Assembly (NCBI GenBank): GCA_013201405.1
Contig: JABMJC010000013.1
Location: 1-33,237, forward strand
Origin: Desulfobulbaceae bacterium
GTDB lineage: Bacteria; Desulfobacterota; Desulfobulbia; Desulfobulbales; Desulfobulbaceae
DNA: 33,237 bases
Direction: 5' to 3'
The notes beneath the pieces were generated by a model that saw nothing but the letters and a program-made list of their open reading frames with translations, did no database searches and was not told where the DNA came from. Positions 16,044 to 24,982 of the stretch are shown here, one piece after another. Position 1 is the first letter of the stretch. Each line of letters begins with the position of its first letter. Made by a program: the position numbers and the translations under genes.

Positions 16044-16074
16044 AAGATACTGTCTATAGCTGCTATAGGGTCAA
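16044..16074 (-). promoter_or_regulatory. MerR-type metal-responsive promoter and operator of the ATPase
   Basis: On the minus strand TTGACC (16074-16069) and TATCTT (16049-16044) are separated by 19 bases, the overlong spacer of MerR-controlled promoters. Within the spacer lies the perfect dyad CTATAGC-A-GCTATAG (16054-16068). A MerR dimer bound there would underwind the DNA on metal binding and bring the two elements into line. Transcription would begin about 60 bases before the ATPase ATG. Confidence 0.85.
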
Positions 16075-16160
16075 GCATCTTTCTTGCACAATAACCCGAT
16101 GCAGCCGGTAAAATAGAACTGCCAGAGACTCTATACGGATCAGATCGGAGTACGGATGAG

Positions 16161-16598
16161 ATGAAAATTGGCGAACTTGCGAAAAAAACCGGATGTCAGG
16201 TGGTGACAATCAGGTACTATGAAAAGGAGGGATTACTGGCTGAACCCGAACGCACGGAGAGTAACTACCGTGTGTATGGTGAGGAGGATGTCGAACGGCT
16301 GCACTTCATTCGCCACTGCCGCCACCACGGCATGAAGCTCTCGGAAATCCGCGAACTTCTTGCCTTCAAGGACAATCCCAGAGCGGATTGTAGCTGGATC
16401 AACACCATGATCGAAGGCCATATTGCAGGCGTCAATGAGCAGATCGCCTCGCTCACCCACCTCAAGGGACACCTGGAAGGGCTGCTCAAAAAATGTTCGG
16501 GCAGCGCATCCAGCGGCTGCGGCATCTTGAAAAGTCTGCACGATGCCGCCTCCTGCCCCTACTGTGAGGATAGCCGCTGTGGTCTGCAGGGCGACTGA
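16161..16598 (+). CDS. MerR-family heavy-metal regulator (CadR/PbrR-like)
   Basis: A 145-residue regulator with the MerR winged helix-turn-helix at the N-terminus (MKIGELAKKTGCQVVTIRYY), a long dimer helix, and cysteines at 77, 112 and 120. These match the CadR/PbrR metal site (Cys77, Cys112, Cys119 in those proteins) with one residue shift. The C-terminus has an extra CPYCEDSRC cluster (C132, C135, C140) that may bind metal. It should sense Cd, Pb or Zn and activate the divergent ATPase gene through the 19-bp spacer promoter. The ATG at 16161 gives the canonical N-terminus. Confidence 0.92.
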   Translation: MKIGELAKKTGCQVVTIRYYEKEGLLAEPERTESNYRVYGEEDVERLHFIRHCRHHGMKLSEIRELLAFKDNPRADCSWINTMIEGHIAGVNEQIASLTHLKGHLEGLLKKCSGSASSGCGILKSLHDAASCPYCEDSRCGLQGD

Positions 16599-16760
16599 TA
16601 TATTTCTTAGCCTGACTGGCTGCTTGAAATGACTGCTGCAGGGATCTAAACCTAAGCCCGCAACGTATCTTTTGGCATGAGCCAGTATTTTTGTGCTGGA
16701 GCGGGCCTAGAGCCTTATCCCTTCTTTACACCCCTGTCCATCTATTTGACCCTGCAGACA

Positions 16761-17459
16761 CTACCACAGCTTAGCAAAGAGCTGTTCGACACCTGCAGTC
16801 GCCAACTCGGCCAAGGCATTAAACTGCGCCGGAGCAAAGGGTGTGCCCTCTGCTGTGCTCTGCACCTCGATCCAACGGCCATCTGCACAGATGACAAAGT
16901 TGGCATCCACCTCGGCATTGGAATCCTCGCTGTAGTCCAAATCCAAAAGTGCCTTGCCCTGTACGATGCCAGTGCTGACCGCTGCCACAGGCAACAACTC
17001 GGGCATGCTAGCTAACCGCTTGTTGGCCACCATATGTCCGATGGCCTCGCGTACAGCCAGGGCCGCGCCGGTGATGGAAGCGCAGCGGGTACCGCCGTCT
17101 GCATTGAGCACATCGCAATCCACCCGCAGGGTATGTGGGCCCAACTGCTTCAAGTCCACCATCATACGCAAGGAGCGGCCAATCAGACGCTGAATTTCGT
17201 GGGTTCTGCCTGTTATGCCACTCATTGCCTCCCTGCGACCACGGCTATGGGTAGCCCTGGGCAACATGCCATATTCTGCGGTGATCCAGCCCTGTTCCCT
17301 GCCAAGCAAAAAGGGTGGCGCCCGGTCTTCCACCGTAACGGCACAAAGCACCCGGGTGTCCCCCATGCTGATGAGCACCGATCCTTCGGCATGGGGCTGA
17401 AAACCAAAATCCACCTGTACCGGCCGCAAGGCATCGGTGGCGCGATTATCTTGGCGCAT
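16761..17459 (-). CDS. rph: Ribonuclease PH
   Basis: A 232-residue phosphorolytic 3'-to-5' exoribonuclease that trims tRNA 3' ends. Family motifs are [67 protein letters not shown] and the C-terminal [11 protein letters not shown]. The length is right for the family. AGGAG lies six bases before the ATG. It is the last gene of the long minus-strand run; 162 bases without a gene or clear terminator separate it from the MerR gene end. Confidence 0.95.
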   Translation of the reverse strand: MRQDNRATDALRPVQVDFGFQPHAEGSVLISMGDTRVLCAVTVEDRAPPFLLGREQGWITAEYGMLPRATHSRGRREAMSGITGRTHEIQRLIGRSLRMMVDLKQLGPHTLRVDCDVLNADGGTRCASITGAALAVREAIGHMVANKRLASMPELLPVAAVSTGIVQGKALLDLDYSEDSNAEVDANFVICADGRWIEVQSTAEGTPFAPAQFNALAELATAGVEQLFAKLW

Positions 17460-17493
17460 ACCTGTCTCCTACTCCCTGAATATCTTTGGTTCT

Positions 17494-18009
17494 TTAGTAA
17501 CTGGCTGGGTTGTATTCCTGCTGCACTGCGGGTATAGCAGCAAGGAGCACCACGGTGATCCCGGGATTGGCGCGGTTCAAATCCTGATGCCGTCGCAGAA
17601 AGGGATAACGGCGCAGGAGTTGTTTGCCGCGGCTGGAGCGGCCTTCAAAATCTTCACCTGCAATGACCGCCTCAACCTGCTCTTGCTGTTGCTCAAGAAA
17701 GGCAAGTCGGGTGCGCACTGCCTGGCGGATTGCGCCACCGCTGCCGCTTGAACCATAGCCATGGATCAGGGTCAACACCCGCAAACCCTGTTGCCGGCTG
17801 GTTTTGATCTCCGTCTCCAGGCGTTTGAGCGCCTGCTCAACCAAAGGCATGCCCTTTTCCAGGTTGACCAAACGGTGCAACTCCTGTGAATCAGTAGAAA
17901 TTTTCCCTGGTCTGCTCTGCCTGGAATGGCAATAGGGACAAGTTGCGGAACTGACCAAAACAGACGCAAAACTGTTGCCGCACACCTCACAGATCAGCAT
18001 ATCGTTCAA
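17494..18009 (-). CDS. Smr-domain protein with N-terminal zinc ribbon
   Basis: A 171-residue protein. Residues 7-27 form a zinc ribbon (CEVC, then CPYC: C7, C10, C24, C27). The Smr-like domain follows: VNLEKGMPLVEQALKRL, then LTLIHGYGSSGSGGAIRQ with the HGxG core. The usual LDLH start is VNLE here, so the domain is divergent. The role is unknown; Smr domains are tied to nucleic-acid cleavage. TTG at 18009 is preferred because AGGAA lies six bases upstream, while the ATG three codons later has that site 15 bases away. It sits between the RSH gene and rph in the operon. Confidence 0.75.
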   Translation of the reverse strand: MNDMLICEVCGNSFASVLVSSATCPYCHSRQSRPGKISTDSQELHRLVNLEKGMPLVEQALKRLETEIKTSRQQGLRVLTLIHGYGSSGSGGAIRQAVRTRLAFLEQQQEQVEAVIAGEDFEGRSSRGKQLLRRYPFLRRHQDLNRANPGITVVLLAAIPAVQQEYNPASY

Positions 18010-18039
18010 GCCCGGTTCCTGACGTGTTACCTGAACAGC

Positions 18040-20214
18040 TCAACGCCGCTTCAGTTCCACCACCTCGGGTATTTGCTGCAAATGCTGCAAAATGAGCTGC
18101 AGATGCTTGAGATCACGCACCTCAAGTATCAATTCCAGCTCTGCCATGTTCTCTGCCGTGGTTCGGGCATTGAGTTCAACAATATCGGCATCATCGGCGC
18201 TGATACTGCTGCTAATGGCAGCCAAAAGACTCTTCTTGTTTTCTGCGCGAATAAACAGCCCGCTCTGGTAGTTTTGTTGTAGAGCTGCCGGCCACTGCAC
18301 ATCAACCCAACGGGCCGAGTTGGTGGCCAACAAATTGCGGCAGTCTGCCTTGTGAATGGAAATGCCGGAACCTGTACTGATAAAACCGATAATAGCGTCA
18401 CCAGGGATCGGGCGGCAGCAGCGGCTTACCTTCACGGGCATGCCCGTCATGCCGTCCAGATCGATGCTCCCGTGCAATGCTGTGCCCGGCTTACTTTCTA
18501 CCTGCCGTTGCGCGCGCTGCTGGAGCTCCTCTATCCGGCGCTGTTCCTCCAGGACAGCATAGCCTTCGGGCTGGAGTGTGCGCAGCAGAGTGGGCATGGT
18601 CAACGCCCCGGAACCGACCTTGATCAACATGTCATCAAGGGAGGTGCAGCGTAACTCCTTCAGCAAAAGGCGGAAATGACCACCTTTGACCAGGGATTGC
18701 AGACTGAAGCCATTTTTCTTCAGTTCCCGCTCGCATATCTCCCGGCCCAGTTTGAGGGAACGCTCGTTTTCCTCTTTGCGCAGATACTGGCGAATTCTGG
18801 TGCGAGCCCGTCCGGTTTTGACGATCTGCAGCCAGGCCCGCTTGGGATGCTGATTCTTTTGGGTGAGGATTTCAACGATATCGCCGTTTTGCAGTGTATG
18901 TTTCAGCTGTACGATCTGGCCATTGACCTTTGCCCCCACACAGGTATCACCCACATCCGAATGGATGGCATAGGCAAAATCAATCGGGGTACTGCCCTGG
19001 GGCAACTCCCGCACCTCGCCCCTAGGGGTCAGAACGAACACATCGGGTTCAAAGAGTTCGCTCTTCAACGACTCCATGAACTCGGTGGGGTCTTCCACCT
19101 CCTGCAGGGTCTGCACCATCTGTTTGATATCCCTGAAAAGACGAGCGTCGTTTTGGGAAACCTTCTGCCCTTCCTTGTAGGCCCAGTGGGCGGCAACCCC
19201 CTCCTGCGCCACCCGGTCCATCTCCTCGGTGCGAATCTGAATCTCAATAAAATGGCCGTGTGGCCCAGCCACCGTGGTGTGCAAAGACTGGTAGTTATTC
19301 GCCTTGGGCACACTGATGTAGTCCTTGATGCGTCCAGGCACCGGCGGCCAATCGGCATGCACAGTACCCAGGGCCTGATAGCATTCCCGTACCGTGCGCA
19401 CGATAATCCGAAAGGCTACCTTGTCGTAGACCTGGTCTACGGTGATTTTCTGGACAACGAGTTTTTTGTAAATGGAATAGAGGTGCTTGGGGCGACCAAC
19501 AATGCGCACCGGCACCACCTTGTTGGCCCTCAACTTGGTATAGAGGATGCCAATTACCTCGTCCACATACGCCTGCCGCTCACCCAGGGTACTGTCCATC
19601 TGGCGCGACAGGTTTTCGTATTCCACTGGGAAAAGATGGGAAAAGGACAGGTCTTCCAACTCCCGCTTGAGCCATTCGATGCCCACCCGGCCAGCCAGGG
19701 GCGCATACAGATCCATGGTTTCCCTGGCCTTGTAGCGACGTTCCTCCACCGCAGCATTGCCCAGACTCTGCATATCTTGCAAGCGATCCGCCAGCTTGAC
19801 CAAAAGCACCCGAATATCCGCTCCCATGGCCAGCATGTACTTGCGAATATTTTCGACCTGATTGGCCAGGCGGGAGCTGTAGCGCACATTGGTAATGCGG
19901 GTGACACCATTGACGATGTTGGCCACATCATCGCCAAAGAGTTTCTGCAATTCCTCAAGAGTAGCCACGCCCTCATTGAGTACCCCATGCAGAAGACCGG
20001 CAACAATGGTACCCAAATCCATTTTCATGGACACGAGCGAGGCAGCCACGTTCAGAGCGTGGTTGATGAACGGACCACCGTAATTATAGGATTTGCCGTT
20101 GTGGCGTTCGACTGCAAAAGCGCCTGCCTTTTCCAGCTGAGCAAGATCACTGTGTGGTAAATGCCCCCTGGCCAGAGTGTAGAGATGCTCTAGGGTGATC
20201 GTGCTATCGTGCAT
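18040..20214 (-). CDS. RelA/SpoT-family protein, synthetase intact, hydrolase site degenerate
   Basis: A 724-residue long RSH protein with HD-type hydrolase, synthetase, TGS (VFVLTPRGEVRELPQGSTPIDFAYAIH), helical, zinc-finger-like (VSRCCRPIPGDAIIGF) and C-terminal ACT domains. The synthetase has GRPKHLYSIYKK, an aspartate in VYDKVAFRIIV, YQSLHTTV and EIQIRT, so (p)ppGpp synthesis is expected. In the hydrolase, His52, His76 and Asp143 are kept, but the HD...ED motif reads LLHGVLNEG: Gly77, Asn80 and Glu81 stand where active Rel enzymes have Asp, Glu and Asp. It therefore probably acts as a RelA-like synthetase in the cytoplasm, ribosome-linked through its C-terminal half. GGGAG lies nine bases before the ATG. 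Confidence 0.92.
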   Translation of the reverse strand: MHDSTITLEHLYTLARGHLPHSDLAQLEKAGAFAVERHNGKSYNYGGPFINHALNVAASLVSMKMDLGTIVAGLLHGVLNEGVATLEELQKLFGDDVANIVNGVTRITNVRYSSRLANQVENIRKYMLAMGADIRVLLVKLADRLQDMQSLGNAAVEERRYKARETMDLYAPLAGRVGIEWLKRELEDLSFSHLFPVEYENLSRQMDSTLGERQAYVDEVIGILYTKLRANKVVPVRIVGRPKHLYSIYKKLVVQKITVDQVYDKVAFRIIVRTVRECYQALGTVHADWPPVPGRIKDYISVPKANNYQSLHTTVAGPHGHFIEIQIRTEEMDRVAQEGVAAHWAYKEGQKVSQNDARLFRDIKQMVQTLQEVEDPTEFMESLKSELFEPDVFVLTPRGEVRELPQGSTPIDFAYAIHSDVGDTCVGAKVNGQIVQLKHTLQNGDIVEILTQKNQHPKRAWLQIVKTGRARTRIRQYLRKEENERSLKLGREICERELKKNGFSLQSLVKGGHFRLLLKELRCTSLDDMLIKVGSGALTMPTLLRTLQPEGYAVLEEQRRIEELQQRAQRQVESKPGTALHGSIDLDGMTGMPVKVSRCCRPIPGDAIIGFISTGSGISIHKADCRNLLATNSARWVDVQWPAALQQNYQSGLFIRAENKKSLLAAISSSISADDADIVELNARTTAENMAELELILEVRDLKHLQLILQHLQQIPEVVELKRR

Positions 20215-20257
20215 GGGTGAATACTCCCGGTTTCAGCGCATGGTATAAGGCATCGTC

Positions 20258-21979
20258 TTACAGGGCAGCAAACGCGCTGGCGATGCGCGCCTGCACCGCC
20301 GCCGCAGTCTCTGCCAGCAGCAGGGAAGACGTCGCACCACTACGGCGCTCCCGCAGTTCGACCTCACCCTTTTGCTTGAACGTTCTTCCCAAGGTAAGGC
20401 GGTATGGAATGCCCAGCAGGTCGGCATCGTTGAATTTGGAACCAGGCCGCTCGTCGCGGTCATCATAGAGCACCTCCACCCCTGCTGTCTGCAATTCCTG
20501 GTAGAGACTGTCGGCTGCCCTGGTGAGTTCCTCGTCATTGGGCCCGAGATTGAGCAGAATCACCTGGAATGGAGCAATTGGCAGCGGGAAGATGATGCCG
20601 TTTTCATCGTAGTTCTGCTCAATGGCCGCAGCCACGATCCGGCTAACACCAATACCGTAGCAGCCCATGATCAAGGGTTGTTCCTGTCCATCACTGTCCT
20701 GGAAGGTGGCTTCCATGGCCTCGGAATACTTGGTGCCCAGCTTGAAAATATGGCCAACTTCAATGCCTTCTTTGAAGTAGAGGGAACCACCACAGGCCGG
20801 GCAGCTGTCATCCTCGGCAATTTCCCGCAAATCTCCGCTGATCTGCACACTGAAATCACGTTCCGGATTGACCCCCTGGTAGTGGCTGCCCTTTTCATTG
20901 GCACCGGCCACAGCATTGCGCATGGCCAGCACCTCATGGTCTGCCACAACCCGAAGCGGCAGGTTTACCGGGCCAATATAGCCCATTGGCAAGCGCAGGG
21001 CCGCCCAAATCTGGTCTTCGGTGAGGATCTGCACTTCTGTCGCGCCAAGCAGATTCTTGAGTTTGACCGTCTGTACCTCGCGGTCGCCCCGTACCAGTGC
21101 AGCCACAATCTCTTCATCCGCCAGGTAGATCATGGTCTTGATGACCTGTTGCGGGCTGACCTGTAAAAATTCTGCCACGCTCTTCACCCGTTTTTGACCA
21201 GGAGTTTCCACCTTGCGCAGCTCTTCCAAACTCTGCGTGGCAACAGGGCTTTGGGCCGGCGCCTTGACCACTGCCTTTTCCACGTTGGCAGCGTAACTGC
21301 AGTCATGACAGAGTACCAGCGTATCTTCGCCAGTTTCGGCCAAGACCATGAACTCGTGCGAGTAGGAGCCACCAATGCTACCGCTGTCTGCCTCCACCAT
21401 ACGGAAATCCAGACCACAACGAGTAAAGATACGGTCATAGGCAGCGCGCATGCGCTCGTAGCTCTGGGCGGCACCTTCGTCGTCGGCGTCAAAGGAGTAG
21501 GCGTCTTTCATAACAAACTCGCGACCACGCATCAGCCCGAAACGTGGACGAATTTCGTCACGATACTTGGTTTGAATCTGGTACAGGTTCATCGGCAGCT
21601 GCCGATAGGATTGCAATTCGCGGCGGGCGATATCCGTGACCACCTCCTCGTGGGTAGGACCAAGACAGCAATCCCGCTCGTTGCGGTCGCGAAAGCGAAG
21701 CAGCTCCGGGCCATAGTGTTGCCAGCGGCCCGATTCCATCCACAGATCTCCGGGCTGCACCATGGGCATGAGTATTTCCTGGGCCCCGGCTCGGTTCATC
21801 TCCTCCCGCACAATAGCACTCACCTTTTGCAAGGTCAGCAGCCCCAGGGGTAGAAAGGTGTAAACGCCAGCACTGAGTTTGCGGATAAAACCGCCGCGCA
21901 GCAGCAACTGGTGGCTAATCACCTCGGCTTCGGCTGGGGTTTCCCTGGTGGTGGGCAACAACATCTGTGAATAGCGCAT
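20258..21979 (-). CDS. proS: Prolyl-tRNA synthetase
   Basis: A 573-residue bacterial-type (class IIa) enzyme that charges tRNA-Pro. N-terminal motifs MRYSQMLLPTTRETPAEAE and GGFIRKLSAGVYTFLPLG are typical; motif 2 is seen around CCLGPTHEE and motif 3 around GCYGIGVSRIVAAAIEQ. Between them, about residues 220-400, lies the INS (YbaK-like) editing domain that clears Ala-tRNA-Pro. The length matches the family. GGGAG lies six bases upstream of the ATG. It lies 20 bases after ispG and 43 bases before the RSH gene. Confidence 0.96.
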   Translation of the reverse strand: MRYSQMLLPTTRETPAEAEVISHQLLLRGGFIRKLSAGVYTFLPLGLLTLQKVSAIVREEMNRAGAQEILMPMVQPGDLWMESGRWQHYGPELLRFRDRNERDCCLGPTHEEVVTDIARRELQSYRQLPMNLYQIQTKYRDEIRPRFGLMRGREFVMKDAYSFDADDEGAAQSYERMRAAYDRIFTRCGLDFRMVEADSGSIGGSYSHEFMVLAETGEDTLVLCHDCSYAANVEKAVVKAPAQSPVATQSLEELRKVETPGQKRVKSVAEFLQVSPQQVIKTMIYLADEEIVAALVRGDREVQTVKLKNLLGATEVQILTEDQIWAALRLPMGYIGPVNLPLRVVADHEVLAMRNAVAGANEKGSHYQGVNPERDFSVQISGDLREIAEDDSCPACGGSLYFKEGIEVGHIFKLGTKYSEAMEATFQDSDGQEQPLIMGCYGIGVSRIVAAAIEQNYDENGIIFPLPIAPFQVILLNLGPNDEELTRAADSLYQELQTAGVEVLYDDRDERPGSKFNDADLLGIPYRLTLGRTFKQKGEVELRERRSGATSSLLLAETAAAVQARIASAFAAL

Positions 21980-21999
21980 CTCGTTCTCCCGCGTAGGTC

Positions 22000-23106
22000 T
22001 TAAGCCTGGCCAGTTCGGCCCTGCTGTTTCCGTTGATATTCTGTTTCCATATGTTCCAGTTCCTGGAGAAATACCGGCAACAAATCCGCTTCAGTCACTT
22101 TTTTGTACAACTCACCTTTCTTGAAGATGATACCAACACCATGCCCGCCGGCAATGCCGATATCCGCCTCTCTGGCTTCCCCGGGCCCATTGACCACGCA
22201 GCCCATAACCGCAACTTTGAGCGGGGCCTGCATGGTTTGTAGGCGTGCCTCCACCTGTTCAGCCAAGCTGAAGAGATCAATACGGGTACGGCCGCAGGTC
22301 GGACAGGAAATCAGCTCGGGTCCTCGTTCGCGGATCCTGAGTGAGCGCAGCAACTCATAGGCCACTCGCAGTTCTTCCACCGGATCCCGGGTGAGCGAAA
22401 TACGAAAGGTGTCGCCAATACCCTCCAGGAGTAAAATACCCAGGGCAAGGCTGGATTTGACTGTACCAGCAACAAGTCCGCCTGCTTCGGTCACCCCGAG
22501 GTGCAGGGGATAGTCGCAGCGTTTGGCCAAAAGCCGGTAACTGGCAATGGTGGTCAGTACATCCGGTGATTTGATGGAAATTTTGAGCTCACTAAAGCCA
22601 AGCCTTTCCAATTGGCGCACCTTGTCAAGCGCGCTCTCAATGAGGGCATCTGGCTGCTGTGGGCTGGGATACCCATGGCGGGCCAGAAGTTCCTTATCAA
22701 TGGAGCCGGAATTGACCCCCACCCGGATGGGTGCACCATGGGCACGGGCGGCATGCACGACCCGTTGCAGCTTGTCTGCTCCACCCAAATTGCCCGGATT
22801 GATGCGAATGCCCTGGGCGCCGTGCTCCAAGGCAGCCACGGCCAGGCGGGCATCGAAGTGAATATCGGCAATCAACGGCAGGTTGATGTGTGCACGGATG
22901 GCAGTAATGGCACGGGCCGCAGCCATGTCTGGGACTGCCACCCGAATCAGCTCGCAGCCAGCCTGGGCAAGCTGCTCGATCTGGAGGGTGGTGGCCTCCA
23001 CATCACTGGTTTGGGTGTTGCACATGGACTGGACAGAGATGGGGGCATCACCACCCACCGGCACGGTACCAATGCGAATTTGGCGTGTTTTGCGGCGCTC
23101 AATCAT
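22000..23106 (-). CDS. ispG: 4-hydroxy-3-methylbut-2-en-1-yl diphosphate synthase (IspG/GcpE)
   Basis: A 368-residue iron-sulfur enzyme of the MEP isoprenoid pathway, converting MEcPP to HMBPP. Visible are the N-terminal TIM-barrel sequence VGGDAPISVQSMCNTQTSDVE, PLIADIHFD, IRINPGNLG and the C-terminal cluster-binding cysteines in ISCPTCGRT and MGCVVNGPGEA. Together with dxr in the same operon it supplies isoprenoid precursors for UppS. It starts inside the end of tsaB (eight-base overlap). Confidence 0.96.
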   Translation of the reverse strand: MIERRKTRQIRIGTVPVGGDAPISVQSMCNTQTSDVEATTLQIEQLAQAGCELIRVAVPDMAAARAITAIRAHINLPLIADIHFDARLAVAALEHGAQGIRINPGNLGGADKLQRVVHAARAHGAPIRVGVNSGSIDKELLARHGYPSPQQPDALIESALDKVRQLERLGFSELKISIKSPDVLTTIASYRLLAKRCDYPLHLGVTEAGGLVAGTVKSSLALGILLLEGIGDTFRISLTRDPVEELRVAYELLRSLRIRERGPELISCPTCGRTRIDLFSLAEQVEARLQTMQAPLKVAVMGCVVNGPGEAREADIGIAGGHGVGIIFKKGELYKKVTEADLLPVFLQELEHMETEYQRKQQGRTGQA

Positions 23107-23860
23107 GGACTCTCCCCGGGCCAGGTCTGTTTGCCGCTGTTTGCTGGGCCGTCAAATTCAGTTCAGCCTCGGAGGCGCGCACATACAGGGGAGTACTGTC
23201 AGTCTGCCCTGCTCCATGGCTCAGCAGATCATGCGCACAAAAACCAAGTACCGCCGCCCGGGGCAAGGCAAGGATGGCAGGTGCCATGCGCACCAGTACT
23301 TGCTGTGGCAGGATCTGGCCACTGGCAGCCAGCAAGTCTGCCATACTTGGCCCAACACAGATGGTGGGCTCTGTAATCTGGTCCAACAGGGATGCAACAG
23401 AACATACCTGATAGGGGCCAAGACGCATGGGCATGCCTGTCTCATCCTGGAGACCGGTGTTGTAAAACGCAGCATAGACCTGGTTTTTTCTGGCGTCAAG
23501 CAAGGCCAAAACCGGTTCGTGCAGCGCAGGCAGCTGGGCAGCCAGAATGTCCAAAGTAGGTACTGTCACCAAAGGCTTGCCGCTTGCAAAGGCAATGCCC
23601 TTGGCTGCGGCCATACCGATACGCAACCCTGTGAACGAGCCCGGCCCTCGGCTCACTGCCACTGCATCAATGTCATCCCATGTCACAGCACAGCCCTTGA
23701 GCATGTCTGCCACCATCCCCAGCAAACGCCTTGAATGCGAACGGCGGGGATAGTGACTCTGTTCAGCCAGCAGTCTGCCCTGGACGCGGTCCCCCACCGT
23801 GAGGGCAACGCTGCCGCAACCGCATGCCGTTTCAATGGCCAAGATCAAGAAGCTATCCAT
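23099..23860 (-). CDS. tsaB: tRNA threonylcarbamoyladenosine biosynthesis protein TsaB
   Basis: A 253-residue ASKHA-fold protein needed with TsaD and TsaE to make t6A37 in ANN-decoding tRNAs. It opens with LAIETACGCGSVAL and has the highly conserved SRGPGSFTGLRIGMAAAKGIA. No metal-binding TsaD histidines are present, which separates it from TsaD. It begins 16 bases inside the end of rseP and overlaps ispG by eight bases, so translation is probably coupled through all three. Confidence 0.93.
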   Translation of the reverse strand: MDSFLILAIETACGCGSVALTVGDRVQGRLLAEQSHYPRRSHSRRLLGMVADMLKGCAVTWDDIDAVAVSRGPGSFTGLRIGMAAAKGIAFASGKPLVTVPTLDILAAQLPALHEPVLALLDARKNQVYAAFYNTGLQDETGMPMRLGPYQVCSVASLLDQITEPTICVGPSMADLLAASGQILPQQVLVRMAPAILALPRAAVLGFCAHDLLSHGAGQTDSTPLYVRASEAELNLTAQQTAANRPGPGRVHD

Positions 23861-24933
23861 CGCTGCACAAGACGGACAATGTCATTATAAAAAACAAAAA
23901 TCATCAGGGTGCCCAACAGGGCAATGCCGATCCTCTGGCTCATTTCCATACTGCGTTCGCTCAGGGGTTTGCGCCGCAGCATTTCCAGGGAAAGAAACAC
24001 CAGATGGCCGCCATCCAGTACCGGTATCGGTAAAAGGTTGAGGATGCCCAAGTTGATACTGAGCAGCCCCATGAAGTAGACGAAATTCATCCAGCCGGCC
24101 TCCAGCTGCTGCCCGGCAATCTCGGCGATACGGATGGGGCCACCCAGTTCACTGGCAGGAACAACCCGTTGCACCAGCTTGACAATACCCACCACAGTCA
24201 GGTAGCTCAGGTTCCAGGTTTGGACCAAGGCAGCCTGTGCATACTCTCCAACCGAAGCCTTGGCATAGCGCAGCTCATTGCTTGGACCTATGCCGATCAT
24301 GTACTTGTGCCCCACCTCCTCACCGAAAATGTTGCGTATGGGCAGCATCTCCGGCACTGCCTCAATGCGCAGACGTTGTTCACCGCGCTGGATCTCCATG
24401 GTAATGACCTTACCCTGACTGTCCCTGATCAGGCTGGAAACCTGCAGCCAGGAGTCGGTGCGTTCGCCATTGATGGCACGGATGGTGTCGCCCTGTACCA
24501 GGCCCGCCTTCTCCGCCACAGAGTCTGCACTCACCGTACCAATGGTGCTGGAATCCACTGGCTCGGGCAATCCGCCAGCAAAGAAAAACATGGCAAAGAA
24601 AAGCAACACCGCAAAAACGAGGTTGAACAGGGGGCCGGCAAAGACAATGAGAAAGCGCTGCCAAGATGGTTTGTGGGAAAAGGAACGGACGCGCTCTTCC
24701 GGCAGCACCTCTTCTCCGGGCTGCTCACCATACATCTTCACATACCCGCCCAGGGGAAAGGCACTGATGAGATACTCTGTTTCTCCCCACTGTCTGCCCA
24801 CCACCTTATTGCCAAAGCCCAGGGAAAATTTCTCCACCCGCACACCAAAGGCCTTGGCAAAGAGAAAATGCCCCAGCTCATGGACAAAAATGAGAACGCC
24901 CAGAACAACGATAAAGGAAAGAAGCGTAGTCAT
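23845..24933 (-). CDS. rseP: Site-2 intramembrane zinc protease RseP
   Basis: A 362-residue membrane metalloprotease. The zinc motif HELGH is in the first membrane segment (IFVHELGHFLFAK), the conserved FPLGGYVKM loop follows, one PDZ domain is centred on GLVQGDTIRAINGE, and the second metal motif is LLPIPVLDGGH. E. coli RseP has two PDZ domains; here there is one, as in shorter family members. It performs site-2 cleavage of anti-sigma factors or remnant signal peptides. No rseA-like gene is in the window, so the substrate is not shown. Confidence 0.94.
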   Translation of the reverse strand: MTTLLSFIVVLGVLIFVHELGHFLFAKAFGVRVEKFSLGFGNKVVGRQWGETEYLISAFPLGGYVKMYGEQPGEEVLPEERVRSFSHKPSWQRFLIVFAGPLFNLVFAVLLFFAMFFFAGGLPEPVDSSTIGTVSADSVAEKAGLVQGDTIRAINGERTDSWLQVSSLIRDSQGKVITMEIQRGEQRLRIEAVPEMLPIRNIFGEEVGHKYMIGIGPSNELRYAKASVGEYAQAALVQTWNLSYLTVVGIVKLVQRVVPASELGGPIRIAEIAGQQLEAGWMNFVYFMGLLSINLGILNLLPIPVLDGGHLVFLSLEMLRRKPLSERSMEMSQRIGIALLGTLMIFVFYNDIVRLVQRWIAS

Positions 24934-24982
24934 ACTACAATATGCAAAAAGTTAAAAAATCAACAGGAGTACAGCAGTCAAT

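Noticed and set aside
16084-16114. Separate promoter for the MerR-type gene (TTGCAC, 19 bases, TAAAAT)
   Set aside because: Spacer is too long for a normal promoter and there is no dyad in it; too weak to list.
18676-20160. 494-codon open frame on the plus strand inside the RSH gene
   Set aside because: It is entirely antisense to a well-supported RSH coding sequence; its translation is rich in His, Gln and Leu with no recognisable domain, as expected for a GC-biased antisense frame.
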